Source of the DNA: DATGIQ01 sp035295665
GTDB lineage: Bacteria; Planctomycetota; Planctomycetia; Gemmatales; Gemmataceae
Reading direction: 5' to 3'
Assembly: GCA_035295665.1 (NCBI GenBank)
Contig: DATGIQ010000223.1
Span: forward strand, 1-23,770
DNA: 23,770 nt
Under the pieces are notes generated by a model. It searched no databases. It saw only the letters and a list, made by a program, of their open reading frames with translations, and was not told the origin of the DNA. Positions 1-8,489 of this stretch are shown here, in pieces. The first letter of the stretch is position 1. Every line of letters begins with the position of its first letter. The position numbers and the translations under genes were made by a program.

Positions 1-709
1 AGCGGCCGTCCCACGCTCCGCTGAGCCGCTCCGCACGCTCTACCGGAGCCAGATGGTTCCAGTTGAGCGTCATGGTCAGCTCGGGACTGACCAAGAGATA
101 CCGCCCCAAGAGTTCCGACCATTCCACAACCCCTCCCAGGACTGCTGCCAACGTCCGCACGGGCTCCAAGCCCTGATCGGGCCGGCGACTGGCATAGGAG
201 AGTGAAATGATCCTGTCCTGCCTGAAAATGCGACGGGCCGCTCGACAGAATTCGGCCAGGGCGTCCGTACGAATCCCATGAAACTTATCCACGCTCAGGC
301 CGAACTTGCCGGTGAAACCAGCGTCGGCCAGCTTCCCAAGGACCGTTTCCAGATGCCCGCGTTCCGTGAACCAAACGCCGTTCGTCGCAATCTTATCGAA
401 ACGAAAGCCCAGTTCGGCGGCCCGACGGCACACCATGTGCACAAACTCGGGATAAAGAAACGGCTCGCCTCCGGTGAAGCCAAGAATGCCTATTCCGTAG
501 GCGTGAGCTTCCTCCAAGAAGCGCACGGCCGTGGGAATCGGTAAGCGGTCGGTCCATTCGATCGGCACACAGCAGTGCGGACAGCGGAGGTTGCACTGAT
601 ACGTGCCGGCGAAGGAAAGATAATTGGGCCGAAACGTTCGGGTGCGGCGAGGCACCGGGCGTTCCATTCCCCGTGTTAGCGGCGGCGGTAATGGACGAGG
701 ATCCGACAT
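1..709 (-). CDS. Radical SAM domain protein, C-terminal part outside the window
   Basis: This is an open frame on the minus strand that runs off the left edge, so only the first 236 residues are visible. The iron-sulfur signature CxxxCxxC is present at residues 39-46 (CNLRCPHC), and a GGEP motif follows at 80-83, as in radical SAM enzymes that bind S-adenosylmethionine at a 4Fe-4S cluster. A further cysteine follows the cluster motif directly. The start at 709 is preceded by GGAG about nine bases upstream. An alternative ATG at 667 would remove 14 proline-rich residues that carry no motif. The substrate cannot be read from this part; a C-terminal SPASM or other auxiliary cluster domain, if present, lies outside. 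The gene diverges from the propeller gene at 1030. The family call is secure; the specific reaction is unknown. Confidence 0.85.
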   Translation of the reverse strand, partial: MSDPRPLPPPLTRGMERPVPRRTRTFRPNYLSFAGTYQCNLRCPHCCVPIEWTDRLPIPTAVRFLEEAHAYGIGILGFTGGEPFLYPEFVHMVCRRAAELGFRFDKIATNGVWFTERGHLETVLGKLADAGFTGKFGLSVDKFHGIRTDALAEFCRAARRIFRQDRIISLSYASRRPDQGLEPVRTLAAVLGGVVEWSELLGRYLLVSPELTMTLNWNHLAPVERAERLSGAWDGR

Positions 710-739
710 CCTGATAGCTCCGCAGGAAAGTTATCCCAC

Positions 740-752
740 CGCTATGATAGCG
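740..752. repeat. Perfect 13-base palindrome, operator-like
   Basis: CGCTATgATAGCG is a perfect inverted repeat of two 6-base arms around one base. It lies between the divergent radical SAM gene and the propeller gene, 30 bases upstream of the radical SAM start. Its position fits a binding site for a dimeric regulator. No second copy was noticed in the window. Confidence 0.35.
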
Positions 753-773
753 ACGAAGCGACAAGCCCGCCAA
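744..773 (-). promoter_or_regulatory. Possible sigma-70-type promoter of the radical SAM gene
   Basis: Read on the minus strand, TTGGCG (773-768) and TATCAT (749-744) are separated by 18 bases, and the proposed start codon at 709 lies 35 bases beyond. The -10 hexamer sits inside the perfect 13-base palindrome CGCTATgATAGCG at 740-752, so a repressor bound there would cover the promoter. Consensus matches are only moderate, so this is a suggestion. Confidence 0.3.
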
Positions 774-1029
774 GCGTTTAGGACATGAAGTCTGTTAACA
801 TGAACATGGACAGTCGTCAACTACTGGGGTGATCGTTTGGCGTGGCGGACCCCTTCCGTGCAGTACTCCCCGGCAGCCGGCGGCAGGATGGCGGACGCAT
901 CAGAATCAATGGATTGTGCTTGTCATGGGGCAAAAATGTATGCGAGAATTCAGTGCGGACTCTCGGTCAGCCGTACCCGCCCAGTTCGGTGAACGAGAAT
1001 TCCATCGGCTTGGTTGGGGGAGCAGAATC

Positions 1030-4000
1030 ATGATCTTCACGCGGAGAGCGTGCGTCGTCGCTGTGGCAGGGTTCGGAGGGATGGCACTTCTTGCTGTCCT
1101 GCACACGGTCCACGCTGCGCCCCAGGTCCTGGTTCCAGCTGCTCAGGTGCAGCCTGCTGCTCCTTCTGCCGCTCCAGAACCCGACCGCGAGTTCACCGAT
1201 GCCATCACCCTGCCGACCGACCGTCAGGTGAAGAAGCAACTGGAGGCAGCGAGCGAAGATTACATCCAGAACGAAGCCTGGAGCGAAGCGGCTCGGTTGC
1301 TGCAGCGCATTCTCGATAGCAAGGAGGACATCTTCGTTCAGGTGTCACGGCGCGGGGCCAGCAACCAAGGCAAGGTTCGCTGGGTGAGTGCCAAATCCTA
1401 CGCGAACGAGCTGCTGGGTACCATGCCGAAGGATGGCTTGCCGTTCTATGAGCTGCAATACGGCTCGACCGCCAAGAAGCTCCTGAACGAGGCCATCGCC
1501 AAGAGTGATCCGCAAATCCTGGCGGATGTGGCCCAGCGTTATTTCCATACGGAAGCCGGCGCCCTGGCCACCGACTTGCTGGGCACCTACCATCTCGACC
1601 GTGGCCAGGCGTTGATGGCCGCCCTCTGCTATGAACGCCTCCTGGAACGCGAAGGGGCCGACCAGCTATCCCCCTTGATGCTGTTCAAAGCCGCGTTGGC
1701 GTTCCACCAAGTTGGCGACAAAGCCTATGCCGCCATCGCCGACCGAACCTGGAAACGCCTTGCCGCCAAAATTGGCCGCGATGGCTTGATGGTGGGTGAT
1801 CTGCGCGTTTCTCTCGACCAGCTACGCAAAGAGCTCGACCGCGCCGCCGCGGCCCAGGCCGAATCTGCACAACAAGGATTGAAATATTGGGCCGTGTTCC
1901 GTGGCAATGCCAGCCGTTCCGCCCGGGGCCGTGGGAGTGATCCGTTTCTGGAAAGCAAATGGCAAATGTCCATGCTGGCGGACAAGCTCAACTCTCGCGC
2001 CAAAGAATGGGTCGAAAAAGCCCGCCAGCATCAACAATTTCGGCCGGAGCCAATGTTGCCGGCCTTCTTTCCCGTGGCCGCCGGCGGCAAATTGATTTAC
2101 CGCAGTTACGCGGGGATCCATGCCGTCGACATCAAGACCGGCGAGCTGCTCTGGGATTCCATTCCCCTGGCCGGCAGTCTCGACGCCTTGGCGGAGTTGG
2201 CCAAGCACTCGGAAGTCGCAACCTGGTTCAACCAGTACCTGGCGGGAACGTATCAAAATATTCTTTTCGAAAACTCGACCGTGGGAACACTCAGCACCGA
2301 CGGCAGCCGGGTCTATGCCGTGGATGACTTGGCCATCCCCCCCTACCCCGGCTACCAGACGTTCCCAGCCATTGGTCCGGGCGGAGCGGTGCAGATGAGC
2401 GGGCCGCTACACGCCTTGGCGCAGCGTAGCCGGCTGATTGCGTTTGATCTGGATAGCGGCAAGCTGGTCTGGGAGCATGGCGACCCGGGGCCGCCGGAAA
2501 AGCCGATGGACAAGACTGAGCTGGCGGACAGCTATTTCTTGGGACCGCCGCTGCCGTTGGGAGGGAAACTGTACGTTTTGACGGAAAAGAATGCCGAGCT
2601 GCGCCTGGTCTGCCTGGATGCGGCCAGCGGCGAGCCGGCCTGGATGCAGACGCTGGCGACCGTGCGGGACCGGCTGCTCCAGGATGTTAGTCGCCGGGTG
2701 CAGGCGGTGCACCTGGCCTATGGCGAAGGGATCATGGTGTGCCCCACCAATGCCGGCGCGATCCTGGGCATCGATTTGCTATCGCGCAGCCTTGTCTGGG
2801 CGTTTCCGTACCGTGAGAAGACTCCCGAATCTTCCCCGCCGCGCTTCGGGCCGGGGATGCAGCGCGGGCGGTTGCCTCCGGGAGCCGCCCCGGTCATCGG
2901 CGTCGATATCTATGGCAATCTCCAAAAACTGAGCGGCGACTGGAAAATGTCGGCGCCCATCATCCAGGACGGCAAGGTCGTTTTCACTGCGCCGGACGGC
3001 GGAGCGATCCATTGTTTGAATTTGCGCGACGGCACACCGCTCTGGCAGGCCGAGCGGCGTGACGATCTGTACCTGGCCGGCGTTTTTGGCGGCAAGGTCG
3101 TTCTGGTTGGGAAGTCCACGTGCCGGGCGTTGCGCCTGGCCGACGGAAGGCAGCAACTGTGGCAGGTCGAGACCGGGCTCCCTTCCGGCCAAGGGGTTGC
3201 CAGCGGTCCATTTTACTATCTCCCGCTCAAGAAGGGCGAAGTTTGCAAAATCGATCTCGAACAGGGCATTGTCGTCGCGCACAGTCCTTCCCCTAAGAAT
3301 GACATGCCCGGGAATCTGGTGTTCTTCGATGGGGATGTCGTTTCGCAGACCGAGACAGCGGTCACGGCCTATCCGCAGGTCGATGCCAAGGTGGCCGAGA
3401 TCGACGCCCGTCTCGGCAAGGATCCGAAGGACCCCGTTGCCCTGACGGAGCGTGGCGAGTTGCGGCTCTACCAGGGGAAGCTGACGGATGCCGTCGCCGA
3501 TCTTCGCACCGCCCTGACGCATTCGCCGCCAACCAATATCCTGCCCAAGGCGAAGAATAAGTTGTACCTCACGCTGACGGAGCTGTTGCGTCAGGACTTC
3601 CACTCGGCCGAGCCGTACCTCAAGGAATACCAGGAGCTGTGCCAGATACCGGTCCCTGACGGGGCCACGGCCGAGGAACGCCAGAAGTGCGAACAGGAGC
3701 AGCGCCGTCGTCAGGCCGGCTTCCTCTGTTTGCTCGCCGACGGACGGGAGAAACAAGGCCGTTTGATGGACGCTTTCCAGGCCTATCTGGATTTCGGTGC
3801 CCTGGCCGAAGCCAAAGAACTCGTGACCGTCATTAACGAGCCGGCCGTCAAGGCACAGCCGGACGTCTGGGCCCAGGGCCGCATTGCCGCCTTGGTTGCC
3901 AAGGCGAGTCCGGAGCAGCGGAAGGCCCTGGAAAAACAGATCGCGGCACGCTGGGAAACCGTGGAAGGTACCAAAAACCTCGATGCGATGCGGCGTTTTG

Positions 4001-6030
4001 TCAAGGCGTTTGGCTCCCTCTTCCGGGTGGGTCGCCAAGCGCGTCTCCTCTTCGCCGAGCGCCTGCTGGATGAAAACCTCTTCATCGAAGCGGAGATGCA
4101 CCTGCTCCAGCTGTACCGTCAAAAAGAGGACACGCCGATCGCCGCCCAGGCGGTGGAAGCGCTGGCCCGGTTGATGGCTCGCAAGGGGCTGATGGATGAT
4201 GCTGCTTATTACTACCGGATCCTGGGCACCGATTTCGCCAACGTCGTTATCCGCGACGGCAAGACCGGCGTCGATCTGTTCCGTGAGCTGGCGACCGACA
4301 AACGCTTTCTCCCGTATCTGGAAGGCGTCGATTCGCCACTGACTAGTGGAAATCTGGAAGTCATGCAGATTCGCGGCAGCAATTTTCCGGGCAGTGAGCT
4401 CTACCCCTACGAGCCGAAGGGAGAGATGCTTCCCTTCCTCCACCATCAGCGCCTGGTTTGGACGCGCGGACCCAACCCGCAAGGTCAGAATCTCAACGTC
4501 TTCCAGCTCAAGGTGCTCGATAAAGACAGCAATGAAGAGCGGTGGACGCTGACCGCACCGGCCACGCGCGTCACCTACAACGATTACACCGTAGCCATGA
4601 ATATGAACAATGGCATGGTGATGCGCCGGGGAAACGTGGCTCCGCCGGTGGTGAACCCGACGCCATTCCCCTACTACACCAAAGGGCATCTGGCGGTCCT
4701 CTACCTCGGTCAGATGATTTACGGGGTGGACCTGGTTGATCTGCGTAAGCTCTGGGAAGTCGATCTGCTCGACCTCAGCCAACTGGGGTTGAGCCCGCAA
4801 CAGCCCTGGAGCAACGTCCAGCACTTGCTCACCCTGGATGCAGAGGCGGGGCTGCGACTGCACAATGCCCAAGGCATCACGGAGCCGCTCGGCCAGATCG
4901 GTCCGGTCACCGCTTCGTATGTTTGTCTGCGAACCCAGACCGGACTCGTCGCTGTCGATCCGATCGATGGCTCGGTGCTGTGGACCAAAACCGATGTTTC
5001 CCCGCACACGTACATTTTTGGGGATGATGAGTACGTCTACCTGATCGATGTTCGGGACAATAAAGCAGTCGGTACGGGGCGTGCCCTGCGCGGTCGGGAC
5101 GGGGCTTCGGTCGCGGTTCCGGACTTCGCCATTCCCTTCCAGCACCGCCAGCGGATTGTCGATGGCCGCCTGCTCGTTTTGGAGCGCGATTCTCCCGTTG
5201 CGGCCCGGTCCGGAGAACATGCCCCAACCGGAGGCGGCGTGCTGCATCTCTACGATGTGCACACCGGCCAGGACCTGTGGAAGAAGGAGCTTCCACCCGA
5301 TGCCGTCTTCCTGCGCAGCGAAGACCCCGAACTGGCCGGGGTGGTCGATCCGGACGGCACCATTACCGTGGCCGATCTGCGCATCCCGAAGGAAGTGTTC
5401 CACGCTGCGATACCACCGGCGGACATGGCGAAGGTCAACGCCGGCCTCTTGCTCCAGGACAGCAAACAGTTCTATGTGATCCTCAACCGCCCGGCGGAGG
5501 CGAATCCGGATCTGCAAGGTCCCTTTTCCAACGTGAACATCTTGCGCTCCGCGCCCGTCAACGGCACCATCCATGCTTTCGATCGTCAAAGCGGCGAACG
5601 GAATTGGTACAAACGGATGCCCAACCAGATGCTTCTGCTGGAACGCTTCTCCGATCTGCCCATGATGCTCTTCACGGCCAAGTTCATCAAGATGGTGAAC
5701 GGCGGGGGCTACACGACGACCGTGGCCGCCACGGTGAGCATCAACAAGCGCACGGGCAAATTGCTGCTCCCCGAAGAGGCGTATCAATCGGCCCACTCTC
5801 AGGGGCAGTATTTTGCCCTGGCCATCAATCGCCGCGCCGGCACATACGATTTGATAGCCCCGAACATGATGCTGCGCCATTTCGTTGCGGATGCTGGCTT
5901 CAAGTCCGGTGCGCTCAAAGAGCGTGGCATCCCGAAGCCGGCACGGGACGGGATCCCGGCGGCGCGCGAGAGTGGCCCCTTGATTCTTCCTCCGAATCCG
6001 GTTGCCCCGCCGGCGCCCCGGTCGCCGTGA
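1030..6030 (+). CDS. Giant secreted PQQ-type beta-propeller protein with central TPR-like region
   Basis: The protein has 1,666 residues. The chosen ATG is preceded by GGGGGAG seven bases upstream and opens a signal peptide (basic start, hydrophobic core about residues 8-26, cleavage near VHA/A at 29-30). An N-terminal helical region resembles TPRs. Repeats of the PQQ/tryptophan-docking type follow from about residue 350 to 700, recognisable by blades such as AVDIKTGELLWDS, AFDLDSGKLVWEHG and CLNLRDGTPLWQAE. A helical TPR-like region spans roughly 795-1080. A second propeller region runs from about 1110 to 1610 (AVDPIDGSVLWTK, LYDVHTGQDLWKKE, AFDRQSGERNWYKR). The tail is proline-rich. Such repeats in secreted proteins usually serve protein binding, as in the BamB scaffold; no PQQ-dehydrogenase active site is evident. 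It probably acts in the periplasm or at the cell surface. It lies 60 bases upstream of the first toroid gene and is probably co-transcribed with it. The architecture is well supported; the function is unknown. Confidence 0.88.
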   Translation: MIFTRRACVVAVAGFGGMALLAVLHTVHAAPQVLVPAAQVQPAAPSAAPEPDREFTDAITLPTDRQVKKQLEAASEDYIQNEAWSEAARLLQRILDSKEDIFVQVSRRGASNQGKVRWVSAKSYANELLGTMPKDGLPFYELQYGSTAKKLLNEAIAKSDPQILADVAQRYFHTEAGALATDLLGTYHLDRGQALMAALCYERLLEREGADQLSPLMLFKAALAFHQVGDKAYAAIADRTWKRLAAKIGRDGLMVGDLRVSLDQLRKELDRAAAAQAESAQQGLKYWAVFRGNASRSARGRGSDPFLESKWQMSMLADKLNSRAKEWVEKARQHQQFRPEPMLPAFFPVAAGGKLIYRSYAGIHAVDIKTGELLWDSIPLAGSLDALAELAKHSEVATWFNQYLAGTYQNILFENSTVGTLSTDGSRVYAVDDLAIPPYPGYQTFPAIGPGGAVQMSGPLHALAQRSRLIAFDLDSGKLVWEHGDPGPPEKPMDKTELADSYFLGPPLPLGGKLYVLTEKNAELRLVCLDAASGEPAWMQTLATVRDRLLQDVSRRVQAVHLAYGEGIMVCPTNAGAILGIDLLSRSLVWAFPYREKTPESSPPRFGPGMQRGRLPPGAAPVIGVDIYGNLQKLSGDWKMSAPIIQDGKVVFTAPDGGAIHCLNLRDGTPLWQAERRDDLYLAGVFGGKVVLVGKSTCRALRLADGRQQLWQVETGLPSGQGVASGPFYYLPLKKGEVCKIDLEQGIVVAHSPSPKNDMPGNLVFFDGDVVSQTETAVTAYPQVDAKVAEIDARLGKDPKDPVALTERGELRLYQGKLTDAVADLRTALTHSPPTNILPKAKNKLYLTLTELLRQDFHSAEPYLKEYQELCQIPVPDGATAEERQKCEQEQRRRQAGFLCLLADGREKQGRLMDAFQAYLDFGALAEAKELVTVINEPAVKAQPDVWAQGRIAALVAKASPEQRKALEKQIAARWETVEGTKNLDAMRRFVKAFGSLFRVGRQARLLFAERLLDENLFIEAEMHLLQLYRQKEDTPIAAQAVEALARLMARKGLMDDAAYYYRILGTDFANVVIRDGKTGVDLFRELATDKRFLPYLEGVDSPLTSGNLEVMQIRGSNFPGSELYPYEPKGEMLPFLHHQRLVWTRGPNPQGQNLNVFQLKVLDKDSNEERWTLTAPATRVTYNDYTVAMNMNNGMVMRRGNVAPPVVNPTPFPYYTKGHLAVLYLGQMIYGVDLVDLRKLWEVDLLDLSQLGLSPQQPWSNVQHLLTLDAEAGLRLHNAQGITEPLGQIGPVTASYVCLRTQTGLVAVDPIDGSVLWTKTDVSPHTYIFGDDEYVYLIDVRDNKAVGTGRALRGRDGASVAVPDFAIPFQHRQRIVDGRLLVLERDSPVAARSGEHAPTGGGVLHLYDVHTGQDLWKKELPPDAVFLRSEDPELAGVVDPDGTITVADLRIPKEVFHAAIPPADMAKVNAGLLLQDSKQFYVILNRPAEANPDLQGPFSNVNILRSAPVNGTIHAFDRQSGERNWYKRMPNQMLLLERFSDLPMMLFTAKFIKMVNGGGYTTTVAATVSINKRTGKLLLPEEAYQSAHSQGQYFALAINRRAGTYDLIAPNMMLRHFVADAGFKSGALKERGIPKPARDGIPAARESGPLILPPNPVAPPAPRSP

Positions 6031-6090
6031 GAGGATCGCCGAGGAAGGCGAAATGAACTTCCGCACTAATGGCTCGGAGGAACGGCCCTC

Positions 6091-7191
6091 ATGAAACCGA
6101 CGGTCTGGGTTCTCGGCACGATGGTGCTGTTGTCCGGTCTTGGCCAGGGGGCGGTCCGAGCCGAAGACATTCCCCCGCGTTATCATGCGGTGATCCAGAA
6201 AGGCCTGGACTACGTTGCCAAGCAGCAGCACCGGGACGGACACTGGGAAGGCAATGGCGGCGGCTATCCCACGACGATCACCGCGCTGTGCGGCATGGCG
6301 TTGCTCATGGAAGGGAGCACGCTCCGGGAAGGGAAGTACGCTGAGCCCATTCGCAAAGCGGTGGATTGGCTCATGGAGCGGACCCAGCGCAACGGCCTGC
6401 TGGGCAACCCGAACAACCCGACCGAGGCGGTCCGCTACATGTATGGACACGGTTATTCCTTGCTGTTTTTGGCGCAAATATACGGCGAGGAGGAAGACGG
6501 TGACCGCCGCCGCAAGCTGGAAGAGATCCTGACACGGGCGGTGGATTTCACGGGCAAGGCACAAACGTCGCGCGGCGGCTGGGGCTACGTATCCAGTGCC
6601 GACGGCGGGGGCTTTGACGAAGGCTCGGTAACCATTACCCAGGTCCAGGCCCTCCGCGCCGCCCGCAACGCCGGCATTGCGGTCCCCAAGTCAATTATCG
6701 ACCGGGCCCATGATTACCTTAAGAACTGCACGACTGCCAATGGCGGGGTGATTTATAGCCTGGCGCACGGCGGGGCGTTCAACGGCGGCGAACGGCCACC
6801 ACTGACCGCGGCCGCCATTTCCTGTATGTTCAGTGCCGGCGAGTACAAATCCGAGTTGGCCAAGAAGTGGATCAAGTTTTGCCAGCGTGCGATTCCAATC
6901 GACAAGAGCGGCAACGATAGTTTTGGGCATTGGGAGTATACGCACTACTATTACGCCCAGGCCCTGTATGTGTTGGGCGACGATGGCTACGCCAAGATGT
7001 TTCCCGAAGCTCCACCCGGTGAACGGTTGACCTGGAGCAATTATCGCGACGTCATTTTCGACTATCTCGCGGGGCGGCAAAACGCGGACGGCAGCTGGTC
7101 GCAGGGTCACATCGGCCCGCTCTTTACCACTGCGTGCCATCTGGCGATCATGCAGTTGGATAAAGGCACCTTGCCCATTTACCAGCGCTGA
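6091..7191 (+). CDS. Secreted prenyltransferase/squalene-oxidase repeat protein (toroid), copy 1
   Basis: The protein has 366 residues and a signal peptide likely cleaved after VRA (residue 24). GGAGG lies ten bases before the ATG. Repeats of the alpha/alpha-toroid class seen in squalene cyclases and prenyltransferases are visible through QW-type motifs: QQHRDGHW at 45-52, QTSRGGW at 158-164 and QNADGSW at 330-336. The DxDD motif of squalene-hopene cyclase was not found and the protein is about half the length of a cyclase, so terpene cyclisation is unlikely; a binding or structural role outside the cytoplasm fits better. It is closely similar over its whole length to the protein at 8559-9665, with the same GTLPIYQR C-terminus. 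It probably forms an operon with the upstream propeller gene. Confidence 0.85.
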   Translation: MKPTVWVLGTMVLLSGLGQGAVRAEDIPPRYHAVIQKGLDYVAKQQHRDGHWEGNGGGYPTTITALCGMALLMEGSTLREGKYAEPIRKAVDWLMERTQRNGLLGNPNNPTEAVRYMYGHGYSLLFLAQIYGEEEDGDRRRKLEEILTRAVDFTGKAQTSRGGWGYVSSADGGGFDEGSVTITQVQALRAARNAGIAVPKSIIDRAHDYLKNCTTANGGVIYSLAHGGAFNGGERPPLTAAAISCMFSAGEYKSELAKKWIKFCQRAIPIDKSGNDSFGHWEYTHYYYAQALYVLGDDGYAKMFPEAPPGERLTWSNYRDVIFDYLAGRQNADGSWSQGHIGPLFTTACHLAIMQLDKGTLPIYQR

Positions 7192-7254
7192 GGATCGGCG
7201 AACCAATCCCATTGTCCGACAACTCGGAACGCGGCCTCCGCTCACTCGTCAGGA

Positions 7255-7890
7255 TCAGCTCCTGCCGCTCTCGGCGATTGGCCCGGCACTGGTGGAGTTG
7301 CTGACCGGTGGGTGAAGTTCCCGCAGCAGCCCGTCGCGAAGGTCATAAATCCAGCCATGCACAGTCAGTTCCTGCCCCCGCGCCCAGGCGTCGCGCACAA
7401 CCGTCGTCTGCCGGACATTCATCATTTGCTCGATGACGTTCAACTCACACAGTCGATGGTGTCGTTCTGCCTCGGTGGGAAGCGCGTCGAGCAGTCCCTG
7501 GTGCTTCCAGCGCACGTCCTGGATATGGCGCAGCCAATTGTCGATCAGCCCCAATTTATCGTCCCGCAGCGCAGCCAGCACTCCGCCGCAGCCATAGTGG
7601 CCACAGACGATGATGTGGCCAACCCGAAGGACCTCTACCGCAAACTGGATCGTCGACAGGCAGTTCAAATCAGCGTGGACCACGACATTGGCCACGTTGC
7701 GATGGACGAACATTTCGCCAGGCAAGAGACCCACGATCTGGTTGGCAGGCACGCGGCTATCGGAGCACCCAATCCATAGATATTGCGGCGCCTGTTGCCG
7801 TGCCAGGCGTTGGAAGAATTCCGGATCCTTCCGGGTCATCTCGGCAGCCCATGCCTGGTTGTTCAGGAACAGTTGTGTGAGAACGCCCAT
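7255..7890 (-). CDS. can: Beta-class carbonic anhydrase
   Basis: This 211-residue enzyme hydrates carbon dioxide to bicarbonate at a zinc site in the cytoplasm. The family signature is complete: CSDSR at 42-46 gives the zinc ligand Cys42 and the Asp44/Arg46 dyad, and HYGC at 98-101 gives zinc ligands His98 and Cys101. The length matches the bacterial Can/CynT type. No signal peptide is present. The ribosome-binding site is poor: the bases before the ATG read GTAAAACAATGAC. The gene is convergent with toroid copy 1 (63-base gap) and lies against the direction of all neighbours between the two toroid paralogues. A palindrome (7894-7906) abuts its start codon and may regulate it. The family assignment is firm; the symbol follows the E. 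coli-like homologue. Confidence 0.95.
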   Translation of the reverse strand: MGVLTQLFLNNQAWAAEMTRKDPEFFQRLARQQAPQYLWIGCSDSRVPANQIVGLLPGEMFVHRNVANVVVHADLNCLSTIQFAVEVLRVGHIIVCGHYGCGGVLAALRDDKLGLIDNWLRHIQDVRWKHQGLLDALPTEAERHHRLCELNVIEQMMNVRQTTVVRDAWARGQELTVHGWIYDLRDGLLRELHPPVSNSTSAGPIAESGRS

Positions 7891-7893
7891 GTC

Positions 7894-7906
7894 ATTGTTT
7901 TACAAT
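7894..7906. repeat. Palindrome ATTGT-N3-ACAAT next to the carbonic anhydrase start
   Basis: Two perfect 5-base arms flank three T residues, four bases upstream of the carbonic anhydrase start codon. It lies in the expected 5' leader, where a DNA-binding dimer or a small RNA hairpin could affect expression. No partner protein is identified. Confidence 0.3.
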
Positions 7907-8029
7907 AACTGGCCTGCATGGATAGCAGTGAGGAGGTGCCCGGCCCGGTGCACGTCCTTGCAAACCCGCATGGGCGGCAGGTCAAGCGTGGGTCTGAAAA
8001 TCGTAGCAAAACGTTGCGTGTAATTTGCC

Positions 8030-8049
8030 ATTTCATAAAACCGTGAAAT
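8030..8049. promoter_or_regulatory. Inverted repeat ATTTCA-N8-TGAAAT, candidate operator of the ArsR relic
   Basis: Two perfect 6-base arms are separated by eight bases, and the repeat ends 20 bases upstream of the relic's ATG. ArsR/SmtB repressors commonly bind AT-rich imperfect palindromes of similar layout in their own promoters, so this may be the former autoregulatory site. A TTGCCA hexamer at 8025-8030 overlaps its left arm. The assignment rests on position and symmetry only. Confidence 0.35.
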
Positions 8050-8069
8050 AGTGGTATGGGAAGCTGGTT

Positions 8070-8346
8070 ATGGCAGAGTTGATGTCATCCTGCACGGTAC
8101 GCGATCCCTGGAAGCCTGGGCATTCGGCCCTGGATGCCGTGCCCGTGGAGCGAACGGCCTAGCTTTTTCGCGCGATGGGAGACGCTCGGCGGCTCCGTCT
8201 GCTGGAATTCCTCAAACACGGCGAGCGTTGCGTTACAGCAATCGCTACCGCCCTCCAGGAAAATTCTTCCACGGTCTCCCAGCCACGGTCCGGATTGCGG
8301 GCACCCCCGGATTCTGCACGGCGACCACGGCCATGATCGCGGCAAG
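8070..8346 (+). pseudogene. Decayed ArsR/SmtB-family transcriptional regulator
   Basis: From ATG 8070, preceded by GGAAG, the frame reads 30 codons and stops at TAG (8160-8162). The same frame continues past the stop with LFRAMGDARRLRLLEFLKHG and then CVTAIATALQENSSTVSQ, which matches the helix preceding the recognition helix, and the helix-turn-helix itself, of ArsR/SmtB metal-responsive repressors. After VSQ (ending 8282) the similarity fades; the frame closes at TGA 8334-8336. The next frame contains a stretch rich in His, Asp and Gly (HGDHGHDRGK, 8317-8346) that could be the displaced wing or a His-rich tail. The amber codon falls where the family normally continues into helix 2, so the gene is probably inactive by both nonsense and frameshift or deletion changes. 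The N-terminal match is convincing; the 3' boundary is uncertain. Confidence 0.6.
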
Positions 8347-8460
8347 ATCCAGCGACCGGAGACCCCATCCAAGGAATCGAACGCGGAGGAACGTCGATCC
8401 GCCGGCCAGAAACGGCCGGCTGTACGGTTCGCCGACTTCCTTGATCTGGCTTCCCGATGG

Positions 8461-8489
8461 TTGCGCGTCGATCGCCAATTCGTTATGAT
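8461..8489 (+). promoter_or_regulatory. Possible sigma-70-type promoter of toroid copy 2
   Basis: TTGCGC (8461-8466) and TATGAT (8484-8489) are separated by exactly 17 bases. The -10 hexamer matches the consensus at five of six bases, while the -35 matches at three. The start codon at 8559 would then have a leader of about 60 bases. It would let the second toroid gene, and possibly the MoxR cluster, be transcribed independently of the first. Confidence 0.4.

Larger units (their letters stand above)
710..1029. other. Divergent intergenic region of 320 bases
   Basis: This stretch separates the radical SAM gene from the propeller gene. The frame of the propeller gene stays open upstream to a GTG at 829, but the extra residues look random and would bury the signal peptide, so the region is treated as non-coding leader. 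Apart from the palindrome at 740-752 and the possible minus-strand promoter, no convincing promoter for the plus-strand gene was found. Confidence 0.5.

Noticed and set aside
829..1029. Upstream extension of the propeller gene to GTG 829
   Set aside because: The extra 67 residues lack family features and would place the clear signal peptide internally; GGGGGAG precedes ATG 1030.
2779..6564. Minus-strand open frame of 1,261 codons antisense to the propeller gene
   Set aside because: It mirrors the codon structure of a real plus-strand gene in high-GC DNA, has no recognisable domain and overlaps two well-supported proteins.
8401..8420. GC-rich stem GCCGGCC/GGCCGGC as an intrinsic terminator
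   Set aside because: No T run follows it, and the arms are a common GC-rich palindrome in DNA of this composition.
8051..8488. Plus-strand open frame of 145 codons in the intergenic region
   Set aside because: The composition looks random and the ArsR helix-turn-helix similarity lies in a different frame.
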